A stretch of 64,000 nt of DNA, from the NCBI GenBank assembly GCA_025800345.1, contig JAOXSB010000326.1:1-64000 (forward strand), in the 5' to 3' direction. This stretch comes from Mangrovicoccus sp. Lineage in GTDB: Bacteria; Pseudomonadota; Alphaproteobacteria; Rhodobacterales; Rhodobacteraceae. The position numbers and the translations under genes are program-made. Every line of letters begins with the position of its first letter. The stretch's first letter is position 1. Shown here one piece after another: positions 37,393 to 46,559 of the stretch. A model generated the notes under the pieces. It was not told where the DNA came from and ran no database searches. It saw only the letters and a program-made list of their open reading frames with translations.

Positions 37393-37883
37393 GGCTGTTT
37401 GGGGTCACTGGCTGGAAGAATGCGGGGAAAACCGGGCTGATGGAGCGTTTGGTGATCGAGATCACCGGGCGCGGCATCTCCGTTTCAACGCTGAAACATG
37501 CGCATCACAGTTTCGATGTGGATCATCCGGGCAAGGATAGCCATCGCCATCGCAGCGCGGGCGCGACCGAGGTTTTGCTGGCCTCGCGCAATCGCTGGGC
37601 CTTGATGCATGAGCTGCGCGATGCGCCCGAACCCAGCCTGACTGAGCTGTTGCCGAAACTGGCTCCGGTCGATCTGATCTTGATCGAAGGCTATAAGCGC
37701 GACCGCCATCCCAAGATCGAAGCGTGGCGCGCCGAAACCGGCCATCCGCTGATCGCGCCGGGGGATGATACGATCCGCGCTGTGGCCTCTGATCAGCCTT
37801 TGCCCGATCTCAATCTGCCTAATTTCGATCTCGATGACACCGTCGCGATTGCCGATTTCATTCTGGGCGAGGTGGGGCTGTGA
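37389..37883 (+). CDS. mobB: Molybdopterin-guanine dinucleotide biosynthesis adapter MobB
   Basis: MobB is a small GTP-binding protein that helps MobA in MGD synthesis. The 164-residue protein begins MRLFGVTGWKNAGKTGLMERL with a Walker A motif (GWKNAGKT) and contains STLKHAHHSFDVDHPGKDS and LILIEGYKRD, both typical of the family. Its start and stop overlap mobA and the moeA fusion by 4 bases. Confidence 0.95.
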   Translation: MRLFGVTGWKNAGKTGLMERLVIEITGRGISVSTLKHAHHSFDVDHPGKDSHRHRSAGATEVLLASRNRWALMHELRDAPEPSLTELLPKLAPVDLILIEGYKRDRHPKIEAWRAETGHPLIAPGDDTIRAVASDQPLPDLNLPNFDLDDTVAIADFILGEVGL

Positions 37884-40021
37884 GCCGATTTGACCGTTTC
37901 ATCATTGTGGATTGGTCCGGTGGCAATGATCGCGGCCCGCGCCCGTGCCGCGATGCGATTTGGACAGCCACCGCCGAGGGGGGCGATGTTGCGGTCCCGA
38001 TATATCACCGCAATCGCGCGGTGGCCGAGGCCTGGCTGGCGGCACAATGCGATGCCGCGCAAGATGCCGGAGAGCGGTTGCTTTTGGGCTTTGACTTTCC
38101 CTTTGGCTATCCGGCGGGGTTTGCCGAAAGGCTCACGGGCAAGCCCGAGGCCCTGGCGGTGTGGGAGTATCTTGCGGCCCAAATTGAGGATGCGCCCAAG
38201 AGCAATAACCGCTTTGATTTGGCGGCGCGCATCAATCGGCAGTTTGACGGGCCTGGCCCGTTTTGGGGCAATGCATTGGGGCGCGATATTGCCGGGCTTG
38301 CACGGGGCAAACCCTCTGAGCGGATGGCGCAAGCGGGCCTGCGGGAATGGCGCGCAGTGGAAGAGATCACCCCAGGGGCATTTTCCTGCTGGCAATTGGC
38401 GGGCGCGGGCGCTGTGGGCTCTCAATGCTTGATGGGGCTGCCGGTTCTGGCGCGGCTGCGGGCGCAATTCGGGGCTGCCGCGTGGCCATTTGAGCCCTGG
38501 GACGGGGCGGGGATTGTGCTGACCGAGGTGTTTCCTTCGTTACTGGCCGCGGAGGTCAAAGCTGCCCAGGCGCAGGAACCGCAGGCGATTCGCGATGCGT
38601 TGCAAGTGCGGCTGCTGGCGGGCGCGCTGCAAGAGGCGCAATCCCAAGGACGGCTGACCGAGATGCTTGATGGGGTGCCGCTGGGCGCGGCGCGCCGGGA
38701 AGAGGGCTGGATTTTAGGCGTTGGGCAAGAGGCGGCTCTGCGGGCCGCGGCTCGGCCGGATTTGCGCCCGCCCCAGTTGAAAAACGATTGTTTCGCCCTG
38801 CCGCCAGGGGTGGATTGGACGCCAGTGGATCAAGCTTTGGCGCATTTGCGCGCGGCGCTGCATCCGGTCACAGGAATTGAAACATGCCCCACGGCCCAGG
38901 CGGCGGGCCGGGTCTTGGCCAAGGATGCCATTGCTCTGCGCGCCAACCCGCCCGGGGCCAATTCTGCGGTGGATGGGTACGGTTTTGCAGCCAGCGCTAT
39001 TGGCCAATCAGGGCCGCAGGTTTTGCCGCTGGTGGATGGGCGCGCTGCCGCAGGCGCGCCTTTGGGCGACGTTGTTCCCCATGGTCAAGCGGTGCGCATT
39101 CTCACCGGCGCGCTCTTGCCCGAGGGCGTGGATACGGTGGTTTTGGAAGAGGACTGCGCCCTAAGCGCCGATGCGGTGGGGTTTGAGGCCCCGGTCAAGC
39201 CTGGAGCCAATGCGCGCAAAGCAGGCGAGGATGTGGCCGCAGGGGCTTTGGCCTTGAAAGCAGGGCGGCGGTTGCAGCCGCAAGATCTGGCCCTGGCCTC
39301 GGCCCTTGGCCTTGGTGAACTGGCCACCCATGCGCCGCTGCGGGTTGGGGTGATTTCAACCGGGGATGAGCTGGCCGCGCCGGGCAGCACGCTGGATCCG
39401 GCACGCACTTATGATGCCAACCGCCCAATGTTGCTGGCCCTGGCCGCCGCGTGGGGGCATCAGCCAGTGGATCTTGGCCATGTGCCTGATGATCGCGATG
39501 CTTTGCGCGCCGCTTTTGATCACGCAGCCACTGAAACTGATGTGATTTTGAGCTCGGGCGGGGCCTCGGCAGGGGATGAGGATCACGTCTCGGCGCTGTT
39601 GCAATCGGAAGGGGCGATGCAAAGCTGGCGCATTGCCATCAAACCGGGGCGGCCTTTGGCTTTGGCGCTGTGGCAAGGCGTGCCGGTCTTTGGTTTGCCG
39701 GGCAACCCGGTGGCGGCCTTTGTCTGTGCATTGATTTTCGCCCATCCGGCGATGGCGCGTTTGGCCGGGGCGGATTGGCCTGAACCCCAAGCCTATGGGC
39801 TGCCAGCGGCTTTTGAGAAACGCAAAAAACCGGGGCGTCGGGAATATCTGCGCGCGCGGGTGAATGGGGCAGGGCAGGTCGAAGTGTTCGCCTCAGAGGG
39901 GTCGGGGCGCATTTCTGGCCTGGTTTGGGCCGATGGGTTGGTGGAATTGCCCGATGAAGCGATGCATATTCGACCGGGGGATATGGTGCGCTATCTTCCC
40001 AATAGCAGTTTTGGATTCTGA
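37880..40021 (+). CDS. moeA: MoeA molybdopterin molybdenumtransferase fused to an N-terminal domain of unknown function
   Basis: The 713-residue protein is about 300 residues longer than MoeA. Residues about 310-713 are a full MoeA: PGANSAVDGYGF, ILTGALLPEGVDTVVLEED, GVISTGDELAAPG, SGGASAGDEDH and GLPGNPVAAFVCALIF. It inserts molybdate into molybdopterin. Residues 1-300 are a separate domain with FIIVDWSGG at 8-14 (D11), LLLGFDFPFGYP at about 67-78 (D72) and VLTEVFPS at about 213-220 (E216). That arrangement of acidic residues recalls RNase-H-fold DUF429-type proteins, but the domain is not firmly recognised. There is no stop or frame break between the two parts, and the gene is coupled to mobB. 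Confidence 0.88.
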   Translation: MSRFDRFIIVDWSGGNDRGPRPCRDAIWTATAEGGDVAVPIYHRNRAVAEAWLAAQCDAAQDAGERLLLGFDFPFGYPAGFAERLTGKPEALAVWEYLAAQIEDAPKSNNRFDLAARINRQFDGPGPFWGNALGRDIAGLARGKPSERMAQAGLREWRAVEEITPGAFSCWQLAGAGAVGSQCLMGLPVLARLRAQFGAAAWPFEPWDGAGIVLTEVFPSLLAAEVKAAQAQEPQAIRDALQVRLLAGALQEAQSQGRLTEMLDGVPLGAARREEGWILGVGQEAALRAAARPDLRPPQLKNDCFALPPGVDWTPVDQALAHLRAALHPVTGIETCPTAQAAGRVLAKDAIALRANPPGANSAVDGYGFAASAIGQSGPQVLPLVDGRAAAGAPLGDVVPHGQAVRILTGALLPEGVDTVVLEEDCALSADAVGFEAPVKPGANARKAGEDVAAGALALKAGRRLQPQDLALASALGLGELATHAPLRVGVISTGDELAAPGSTLDPARTYDANRPMLLALAAAWGHQPVDLGHVPDDRDALRAAFDHAATETDVILSSGGASAGDEDHVSALLQSEGAMQSWRIAIKPGRPLALALWQGVPVFGLPGNPVAAFVCALIFAHPAMARLAGADWPEPQAYGLPAAFEKRKKPGRREYLRARVNGAGQVEVFASEGSGRISGLVWADGLVELPDEAMHIRPGDMVRYLPNSSFGF

Positions 40022-40033
40022 CGGATTGATTTG

Positions 40034-40624
40034 ATGCATTTGCAGCGTGGGCTCAAAGAGAGCGACCGTGCCGCCGCCGCCGCGCTGTTTTGGGACGCGT
40101 TTGACAGCAAGCTTGGGGTATTGCTGGGACCGTCCGAGCGCGGCGAGCGGTTTTTGGCACGGGGGATTGATCTAAATTATGCGGTTGTGGCGCGGGGCCA
40201 CGATGGGCGCTTGCTCGGGCTTTGTGGCCTCAAAACCCATTCCGATGGGTTCATCGGCGGCGATTTCGGGGATTTATGCGCTTGCTACGGGTTTTTATCA
40301 GCGCTTTGGCGCTATCCGATGTTGATCACGCTAGATCGCGCGCCAGAGCCGCAGCAATTGCTTCTCGATGGGATTTGCGTGCGCCAGGCCGCGCGCGGGC
40401 AGGGGGTGGGCGCTGCGCTGATCGCAGAGGTTATCACCTTGGCGCGCGAGCAGGGGTTTACCTCCATACGCCTTGAGGTGATTGACCAAAATCCGCGGGC
40501 GAGGGCGCTGTATGAACGATTGGGCTTTGAGCTGACCCAATGGGAAGATCTTGGCCCATTTAAGCGGCTTTTTGGATTTCGCCGCGTGGCAACCATGCTT
40601 TATGAGATCCCGCTTGCGCCTTAG
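40034..40624 (+). CDS. GNAT-family N-acetyltransferase
   Basis: This 196-residue protein has the acetyl-CoA-binding motif A in ICVRQAARGQGVGAALIAEV at about 117-136 and the C-terminal NPRARALYERLGFE. The substrate is unknown. It starts 12 bases after the moeA stop. A TTG immediately before the ATG could add one residue. It may be co-transcribed with the molybdenum-cofactor genes, but no functional link is apparent. Confidence 0.85.
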   Translation: MHLQRGLKESDRAAAAALFWDAFDSKLGVLLGPSERGERFLARGIDLNYAVVARGHDGRLLGLCGLKTHSDGFIGGDFGDLCACYGFLSALWRYPMLITLDRAPEPQQLLLDGICVRQAARGQGVGAALIAEVITLAREQGFTSIRLEVIDQNPRARALYERLGFELTQWEDLGPFKRLFGFRRVATMLYEIPLAP

Positions 40625-40639
40625 GTGGCGGCTGAGGGA

Positions 40640-41503
40640 TCACTCAAACACATTGGCCACCCGGCCCAGCAGGATAAAGGCGCGCGCGGTGCGCGTGTCG
40701 GTCAACTCGACAATCTGCGTATCGCTCGCATCGGGTTCAATTTCGGTCAGGGTTTTGTCAAACCGGCGCAAGAAATGATGGACTGTGTCGCGAAACACCG
40801 CATCCTCGCGCAACCGATTGCCGATCAAAGACAGGCCGGCGCGGTCATGAATGCTGGCCAAAGCGCTGATCGGCCCGCCCCGTTCCCCTTGGGCAAAGCG
40901 CCGCCACAACTCGGGTTTGGCCCGATCCGGGGGCAGATCATCCATATAAAGCCCCTCTTGGGATAACAGCGTCAGCACATCCTGGGCCGCTTGCACCAAT
41001 TGACTGGTCTTGTGGTCGCGCAGGCTGCGCCGCAGGGCGTGAAAGCCTTCGGTGTCGTCGGGGGTTTCGGGAAATTGCAGCGCCCGGATCAGCACATCCA
41101 CAGGCAAAGGTGGGGGCGTCGCCCCGGAATCGGGCAAGAGCGAGAGCTGAGTTTCGCTGGTTTGCGCAGGCGGCGCGCTGTTGAGCCGATTGGCCCCAAG
41201 CGAGGGCAAGGTGGGAATCGGCTCTGGGGCGCTGTCTTCGAGCCGTTCGGTCTCGACCGGGGCGCTTGGGGGCGGCGCAACGGGCGCTGGGGCTGGGCGC
41301 GGCGGCTCTGCCATTGGCGGCGCGCTACGGGCCGGGGGCGTGATGCGCGGCTCGTCCGAGGCGCGGCTTTGCAGCGCTCGCAGCGCGGCCATATCCCGTT
41401 TGAGCGTCTGGGCATCATCCGAAAGCTCTCGCAGGCGCAAAACCAGATAGACCACAAGGGCGGTCAGCCCCAATAGCAGCAAAAGGAGTAGCAGATCGAG
41501 CAT
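40640..41503 (-). CDS. Membrane-anchored protein of unknown function with proline-rich linker
   Basis: This 287-residue protein starts with a very hydrophobic helix (MLDLLLLLLLLGLTALVVYL), then a short coiled-coil stretch, a proline/alanine-rich linker at about 55-140, and a conserved-looking helical domain from about 145 to the end (FHALRRSLRDHKTSQLVQAAQDVLTLL). It is probably an inner-membrane protein with a cytoplasmic C-terminal domain. No known domain is recognised. It lies 51 bases downstream of greA in the same direction. Confidence 0.72.
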   Translation of the reverse strand: MLDLLLLLLLLGLTALVVYLVLRLRELSDDAQTLKRDMAALRALQSRASDEPRITPPARSAPPMAEPPRPAPAPVAPPPSAPVETERLEDSAPEPIPTLPSLGANRLNSAPPAQTSETQLSLLPDSGATPPPLPVDVLIRALQFPETPDDTEGFHALRRSLRDHKTSQLVQAAQDVLTLLSQEGLYMDDLPPDRAKPELWRRFAQGERGGPISALASIHDRAGLSLIGNRLREDAVFRDTVHHFLRRFDKTLTEIEPDASDTQIVELTDTRTARAFILLGRVANVFE

Positions 41504-41554
41504 GGCGTGCTCCGCTCTGGGCCGCCTGTGCGGACGGCTTGGGACTGGGTTGGC

Positions 41555-42025
41555 TTAGATGAAATCCACCGCGAGAACTTCGTAACTGCGCTCGCCGCCG
41601 GGGGTTTTGACCTCGATACTGTCGCCCACCTCTTTGCCGATCAAGGCGCGTGCCAGGGGCGATTTGATGTTGAGGCGACCTTTTTCCAGATCGGCTTCGG
41701 GCTCGCCCACGATCTGATAGGTTTTCTCTTCATCGGTGTCTTCATCCACCAATTGCACCGTGGCACCGAATTTGATCGCACCGGAAAGCGATGCGGGGTC
41801 GATCACTTCGGCCCGTGACAAGACGGCTTCAACCTCTTTGATCCGGCCCTCAATAAAGCTCTGTTTTTCACGAGCGGCGTGATATTCGGCATTTTCCGAC
41901 AAGTCGCCATGTTCGCGCGCCTCAGCAATCGCTGCAATCACGGCGGGGCGCTCGACCGATTTCAACGTTCTGAGTTCTTCATCGAGCGCGGTATGGCCCG
42001 CGCGGGTCATCGGGATCTTTTCCAT
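41555..42025 (-). CDS. greA: Transcription elongation factor GreA
   Basis: GreA rescues backtracked RNA polymerase by stimulating transcript cleavage. The 156-residue protein has the N-terminal antiparallel coiled coil with the tip acidic residues ([21 protein letters not shown] contains the conserved loop), and a C-terminal FKBP-like domain ending [13 protein letters not shown]. Length and motifs are standard. The 251-base gap to the divergent ETF-QO gene holds its promoter region, but no clear promoter could be chosen. Confidence 0.96.
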   Translation of the reverse strand: MEKIPMTRAGHTALDEELRTLKSVERPAVIAAIAEAREHGDLSENAEYHAAREKQSFIEGRIKEVEAVLSRAEVIDPASLSGAIKFGATVQLVDEDTDEEKTYQIVGEPEADLEKGRLNIKSPLARALIGKEVGDSIEVKTPGGERSYEVLAVDFI

Positions 42026-42276
42026 GGGTACTCGTCGCTCAGGTTGCGCGTGGCGCGGTGAAATCCCCGTCGCCAGAAGCGGCTATTCATCACAAGACTT
42101 GAGCAAAGGCCAGAGCGCTTTGCAAGCGCCGCAACGGAAAAACCGGTATCGGCCCTAGCTGCGGCATTTATACGTAGGGTAGCAATTGACCCATTCCAAC
42201 CCGGTCAGCTAGGTGCTCTGTCACAATATCTATAGGGCACAGCTACTACACTATCGCCATGCGCAGGGAGTGACGG

Positions 42277-43929
42277 ATGAGTGACGTCGAACGGGAGTCG
42301 ATGGAATATGACGTGGTCATTGTTGGGGCAGGCCCCGCAGGACTATCGGCAGCCATCCGTCTGAAACAAATCAACCCGGAGATTTCCGTGGTTGTTCTGG
42401 AGAAAGGCTCCGAAGTCGGCGCCCATATCCTGTCTGGTGCGGTTCTGGACACTGCGGGGCTTGATAAGCTGATCCCCGATTGGAAAGACCAGGGTGCGCC
42501 GATCACCGTGCCGGTGAAAGAAGACAATTTCCTCATGCTGGGCGAGGCCGGTCATGTCCGCCTGCCGAATGTGATGATGCCGCCGCTGATGAACAATCAT
42601 GGCGCCTATATCGTCTCCATGGGCAATGTGTGCCGCTGGATGGCGGAAAAAGCCGAAGAGCTTGAAGTAGAGATTTTCCCAGGCATGGCCTGTTCCGAAC
42701 TGGTCTATGGGGAAAATGGTGCGCTTGAAGGCGTGGTTGCCGGTGAGTTCGGTCTTGAAGCCGACGGCACCCCAGGGCCGGGCTATGAGCCTGGGATGAT
42801 CCTGAAGGGCAAATATGTGTTCTTGTCCGAAGGCGTGCGCGGCTCGCTCTCCAAGCAAGTGATCGAGAAATATTCTCTGGACGCTGGCAAAGAACCCCAG
42901 AAATACGGGGTGGGCATGAAAGAGATCTGGGAGATCGACCCAGAAAAGCACAAAGAAGGCACCGTGACCCACACCATGGGCTGGCCTTTGGGCAAAAACG
43001 CGGGCGGCGGCTCCTTCATCTACCACCTGGATAACAACCAGGTTTATGTGGGTTTCGTGGTTCACCTGAACTATGCCAACCCGCATCTGTATCCTTACAT
43101 GGAATTCCAGCGCTTCAAGCATCACCCGGTGGTGGCTGAACTGCTCAAAGGCGGCAAGCGCGTGGCCTATGGCGCGCGGGCCATTTCTGAGGGCGGCTGG
43201 CAGTCGATCCCGCAAGTGGCCTTCCCTGGTGGGGCGCTTCTGGGCTGTTCCGCAGGTCTGGTGAATGTGCCGCGGATCAAGGGCAACCATAACGCGATGC
43301 TTTCGGGCATCCATGCCGCCGAAGCCGCGGCCGAGGCACTGGCCGCGGAGCGTTCGGGTGACACGCTGAGCGCCTATGAGACCGCCCTGCGCGAAGGCCC
43401 GATCGCCAAAGATCTGAAGCCTGTGCGCAATGTGAAGCCGCTTTGGTCGAAATATGGTCTGCTGGCCTCGCTGGGTCTGGGTGGGTTCGATATGTGGGTG
43501 GGCAATCTCACTGGCTGGAACCCGCTGGGCACGCTGAAACATGGTAAGACCGATGCGGCCTCTACCGAACCAGCGGCGAAGCATAAAGAGATCGACTATC
43601 CCAAGCCCGATGGGGTGCTGAGCTTTGATCGTCTGACCAATGTCAGCTTCGCGATGACCAATCACGAAGAAAGCCAGCCTTCGCATCTTCAGCTTAAGGA
43701 TGCGAATATCCCGCTGTCCACCAACCTGCCGAAATTCGCAGGCCCTTCGCAGCGCTATTGCCCTGCGGGTGTGTATGAATTTGTTGAGGCAGAGGGGGAA
43801 GAGCCGCGCTTTGTGATCAACTTCCAAAACTGCGTTCACTGTAAGACCTGCGATATTAAGGACCCGAGCCAAAATATCGTTTGGACCACGCCGCAAGGGG
43901 GCGATGGGCCAAATTATCCGAATATGTGA
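42277..43929 (+). CDS. Electron transfer flavoprotein-ubiquinone oxidoreductase
   Basis: ETF-QO passes electrons from ETF (fed by acyl-CoA and other dehydrogenases) to ubiquinone at the inner membrane. The 550-residue protein has the FAD loop VVIVGAGPAGLSAA at about 13-26 and a C-terminal [4Fe-4S] site with C495 (YCPAGVYEF), C519, C522 and C525 (NCVHCKTCDIKDP). The first 10 residues are not conserved, so the ATG at 42301 is another possible start. etfA and etfB are not adjacent. It is divergent from greA. Confidence 0.95.
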   Translation: MSDVERESMEYDVVIVGAGPAGLSAAIRLKQINPEISVVVLEKGSEVGAHILSGAVLDTAGLDKLIPDWKDQGAPITVPVKEDNFLMLGEAGHVRLPNVMMPPLMNNHGAYIVSMGNVCRWMAEKAEELEVEIFPGMACSELVYGENGALEGVVAGEFGLEADGTPGPGYEPGMILKGKYVFLSEGVRGSLSKQVIEKYSLDAGKEPQKYGVGMKEIWEIDPEKHKEGTVTHTMGWPLGKNAGGGSFIYHLDNNQVYVGFVVHLNYANPHLYPYMEFQRFKHHPVVAELLKGGKRVAYGARAISEGGWQSIPQVAFPGGALLGCSAGLVNVPRIKGNHNAMLSGIHAAEAAAEALAAERSGDTLSAYETALREGPIAKDLKPVRNVKPLWSKYGLLASLGLGGFDMWVGNLTGWNPLGTLKHGKTDAASTEPAAKHKEIDYPKPDGVLSFDRLTNVSFAMTNHEESQPSHLQLKDANIPLSTNLPKFAGPSQRYCPAGVYEFVEAEGEEPRFVINFQNCVHCKTCDIKDPSQNIVWTTPQGGDGPNYPNM

Positions 43930-43941
43930 TCGGAATTTAGG

Positions 43942-43993
43942 GTTCCCGGGCCGCAAAAGGCACGCTGCTGCGATTGCCTCTGGGCCTGGGAAC
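43942..43993 (+). terminator. Long stem-loop after the ETF-QO gene
   Basis: GTTCCCGGGCC (43942-43952) pairs with GGCCTGGGAAC (43983-43993) over 11 positions with one G-U, and the loop contains a further GGCA/TGCC pair. It starts 13 bases after the stop but lacks a good T-run, so it may be a weak terminator or a stabilising structure. Confidence 0.45.
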
Positions 43994-44032
43994 ACCTAGT
44001 CTTTCTAGCAGACCTGCTGGAAAGGACCCCTT

Positions 44033-45733
44033 GTGCGCCTGACATCCATGCTTGCGGCGACAGCGCTCGCCTCTGTGATCTCGCTTCTATCGCCTCCGGT
44101 GATGGCGGGAAATAACTCCGGTGCCTATCTGGCTGGGCGACAGGCAGGGGTCGAGAATGATTTTGCCGCGGCCGCGGAATATTTCACCCGCGCGCTGGCC
44201 CTAGATGCTGCCAATACAACATTGATGGAAAATGTGATCCTGGCCAATCTTGGCATGGGCTGGGTGGATCGTGCGGTGCCCGTGGCGCGGCGGCTGACGC
44301 AAGAGGCCGGGCGCAGCCAGATGGCGCAATTGGTGCTGCTGGTCGAACAGATCGAACGCGAATCTCATGCAGATATCCTGGCCGATTATGAAGAAGGGCT
44401 GGAAGTCGGCCCGCTCGTGGATGGGCTGATGCGCGCTTGGGCGGCGATGGGGGCAGGGGATACCACTGCGGCCCTGGCGCAATTCGATGCGGTGGCCCAA
44501 GAGGATGGGATGCAGTCCTTTGGCCTCTATCACAAAGGTCTCGCCCTTGCCATGGCCGGGGATTACGAGGGCGCGGATGCGCTGTTTTCTGGCGAGGCTG
44601 CGGGCAATCTGGCGCTGCCCCGTCGCGGGATTTTGGCTCATATCCAAGTGCTCAGCCAGCTTGAGCGCAATGACGATGCTTTGGATCTGATGGAGCAGAC
44701 CTTTGGCGTCGCGCCGCCGCCGATCATGGGAGATTTGGTAAAACAGCTCAAAGCGGGCGCGCCAGTGCCCTATGATGTGGTGACCTCTGCGCGCCAGGGC
44801 ATGGGCGAGGTGTTTTTCTCGGTCGCCGGCGCGCTTTATGGAGAGGCCAACCATAGCTATACGCTGATTTACAGCCGTATTGCGCAATATCTCGATCCCG
44901 CGAATGTGGATGCGATCTTGCTGAGCGCGACGCTGCTGGAAGATCTCGAGCAATATGATCTGGCCACGCGCACCTATGACCAGGTGGCCGCCGATAGCCC
45001 CGCTTTTGTAGCGGCTGAATTGGGCCGGGCCGATGCGTTGCTGGCGGCTGAGCGCGATGAGGCGGCGATTGAAGTGCTGGCGCAATTGGCCAAGCAGCAT
45101 CCCGAGATGTTCAATGCGCAGCTGGCTTTGGGCGACACGTTGCGCCGCCTGGAACGGTTTGAAGAGGCCGTGGCCCCTTATGATCGGGCCATCGGGTTGA
45201 TCGCCGCGCCAGAGCCGCGCCATTGGCGGGTGTTTTTCTCGCGGGGGATCGCCCTAGAGCGCACGGATCGTTGGCAAGAGGCTGAGAAGGATTTTCGCAA
45301 AGCCTTGGAGCTAGAGCCCGACCAGCCCCAAGTTCTCAACTATCTTGGCTATTCCTTGGTGGAGCTCCAGATCAAGCTCGACGAAGCGCTGGAGATGATC
45401 GAGACGGCGGTCGCCGGACGGCCCAATGATGGCTATATCACCGACAGTCTTGGCTGGGTGCTGTACCGTATGGGCCGTTATGACGAGGCGGTGACCCATA
45501 TGGAGCGGGCTGCCGAGCTGATGCCCGTGGACCCGATCATCAATGATCATTTGGGCGATGTATATTGGGCCGTGGGGCGGCAGCTAGAGGCGCAGTTTCA
45601 ATGGCGTCGGGCGCTGTCTTTTGACCCTGAACCCGAAGAGGCAGAGCGCATTCGCCGCAAGCTCGAACTTGGGTTGGATGTGGTGCTAGAAGAAGAGGGC
45701 GCAGATCCCATTGCCGTTGCCGACGAAGGTTAA
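44033..45733 (+). CDS. Exported tetratricopeptide-repeat protein
   Basis: This 566-residue protein has a signal peptide at 1-26 (MLAATALASVISLLSPPVMA) and then consecutive TPR units throughout, clearest at 45-75, 300-420 and 430-540 (for example EKDFRKALELEPDQPQVLNYLGYSLVE, quoted in part as LELEPDQPQVLNYLGY). It starts at GTG with AAAGGA upstream. TPR arrays bind partner proteins; homologues in this group are periplasmic or outer-membrane-associated and of unknown function. Its last 23 bases overlap the start of ispE. Confidence 0.85.
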   Translation: MRLTSMLAATALASVISLLSPPVMAGNNSGAYLAGRQAGVENDFAAAAEYFTRALALDAANTTLMENVILANLGMGWVDRAVPVARRLTQEAGRSQMAQLVLLVEQIERESHADILADYEEGLEVGPLVDGLMRAWAAMGAGDTTAALAQFDAVAQEDGMQSFGLYHKGLALAMAGDYEGADALFSGEAAGNLALPRRGILAHIQVLSQLERNDDALDLMEQTFGVAPPPIMGDLVKQLKAGAPVPYDVVTSARQGMGEVFFSVAGALYGEANHSYTLIYSRIAQYLDPANVDAILLSATLLEDLEQYDLATRTYDQVAADSPAFVAAELGRADALLAAERDEAAIEVLAQLAKQHPEMFNAQLALGDTLRRLERFEEAVAPYDRAIGLIAAPEPRHWRVFFSRGIALERTDRWQEAEKDFRKALELEPDQPQVLNYLGYSLVELQIKLDEALEMIETAVAGRPNDGYITDSLGWVLYRMGRYDEAVTHMERAAELMPVDPIINDHLGDVYWAVGRQLEAQFQWRRALSFDPEPEEAERIRRKLELGLDVVLEEEGADPIAVADEG

Positions 45734-46559
45734 GGAAACCGCGCCCGCTAAAATCAATCTCAGCTTACATGTCACCGGTCGCCGCAGTGATGGCTATCAT
45801 CTGCTCGACAGTCTGGTGGTGTTTGCCGATTGCAAAGAGCGTTTGCAGGCCGAGATGCGCCCAGGGCCAAGCCGTTTGCAGGTGGCGGGGCCGCGCGCTG
45901 CGGGCGTGCCCTGCGACGGCAGTAATTTGATCCTGCGGGCCGCGGCATTGTTCGAGCCTGATCCTGGGATTGCCTTTGATCTCTATAAAACCTTGCCTGC
46001 GGCGGCGGGAATCGGTGGCGGGTCGTCGGATGCGGCGGCGGCGCTGCGCGCGGTGCAAAGGCTCGGTGGGGCCGCGCTGCCCCCGATGGCGCAGATCACT
46101 GCGCTTGGGGCGGATATTCCCGTTTGTTTAAGCCATCAGCCACAGCGTATGCGGGGGGTGGGCGAGCAGCTGGAACCGATCGCAGATCTGCCTGATTGCG
46201 CGGTTTTGCTGGTTAATCCGGGGGTGGATGTGCCCACAGGCGCGGTTTTTCGGTCAATGGCCTGTCGTGAGAACCCTGCAATGGTGGAGCTTTTGCCAAG
46301 TTGGCGGGATTTTACGGAATTTGCCGCTTGGCTTGCGAAGCAGCGCAACGATATGGAGGCAGCTGCTTTGGGCCTGGCCCCTCAAATCGCAGATGTTCTG
46401 GCGGCGCTGCGGGCACAGCCCGGATGCGCCTTGGCGCGTATGTCCGGGTCTGGCGCCACATGTTTTGGGCTGTTCGCGGATCTGGCCTCGGCCGAAGCTG
46501 CAGCCCAGGGCCTGAGCGGGCAGGGCTGGTGGGTCAGCGCCGCGCCGCTGCTTAGCTGA
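45711..46559 (+). CDS. ispE: 4-diphosphocytidyl-2-C-methyl-D-erythritol kinase
   Basis: IspE phosphorylates CDP-methylerythritol in the MEP isoprenoid pathway. The 282-residue GHMP kinase has the conserved K14 (APAKINLSLHVTG) and the ATP loop PAAAGIGGGSSDAAA at 96-110, followed by LGADIPVCL with the catalytic aspartate. No ATG or GTG is available near the conserved start; TTG at 45711 or 45717 must be used, inside the 3' end of the TPR gene. It is therefore probably translated by coupling. It converges on the polyprenyl synthase gene with an 8-base overlap. Confidence 0.92.
   Translation: MPLPTKVKETAPAKINLSLHVTGRRSDGYHLLDSLVVFADCKERLQAEMRPGPSRLQVAGPRAAGVPCDGSNLILRAAALFEPDPGIAFDLYKTLPAAAGIGGGSSDAAAALRAVQRLGGAALPPMAQITALGADIPVCLSHQPQRMRGVGEQLEPIADLPDCAVLLVNPGVDVPTGAVFRSMACRENPAMVELLPSWRDFTEFAAWLAKQRNDMEAAALGLAPQIADVLAALRAQPGCALARMSGSGATCFGLFADLASAEAAAQGLSGQGWWVSAAPLLS

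Noticed and set aside
42115-42129. Small palindrome GCGCTT-TGC-AAGCGC between greA and ETF-QO
   Set aside because: A short 6-bp stem in a GC-rich gap, with no T-run and no promoter-like elements nearby; it could easily be chance.
42343-43995. A 550-codon minus-strand frame opposite the ETF-QO gene
   Set aside because: Same length as the real gene, with antisense composition and no motif; the plus strand has the FAD loop and the iron-sulfur cysteines.
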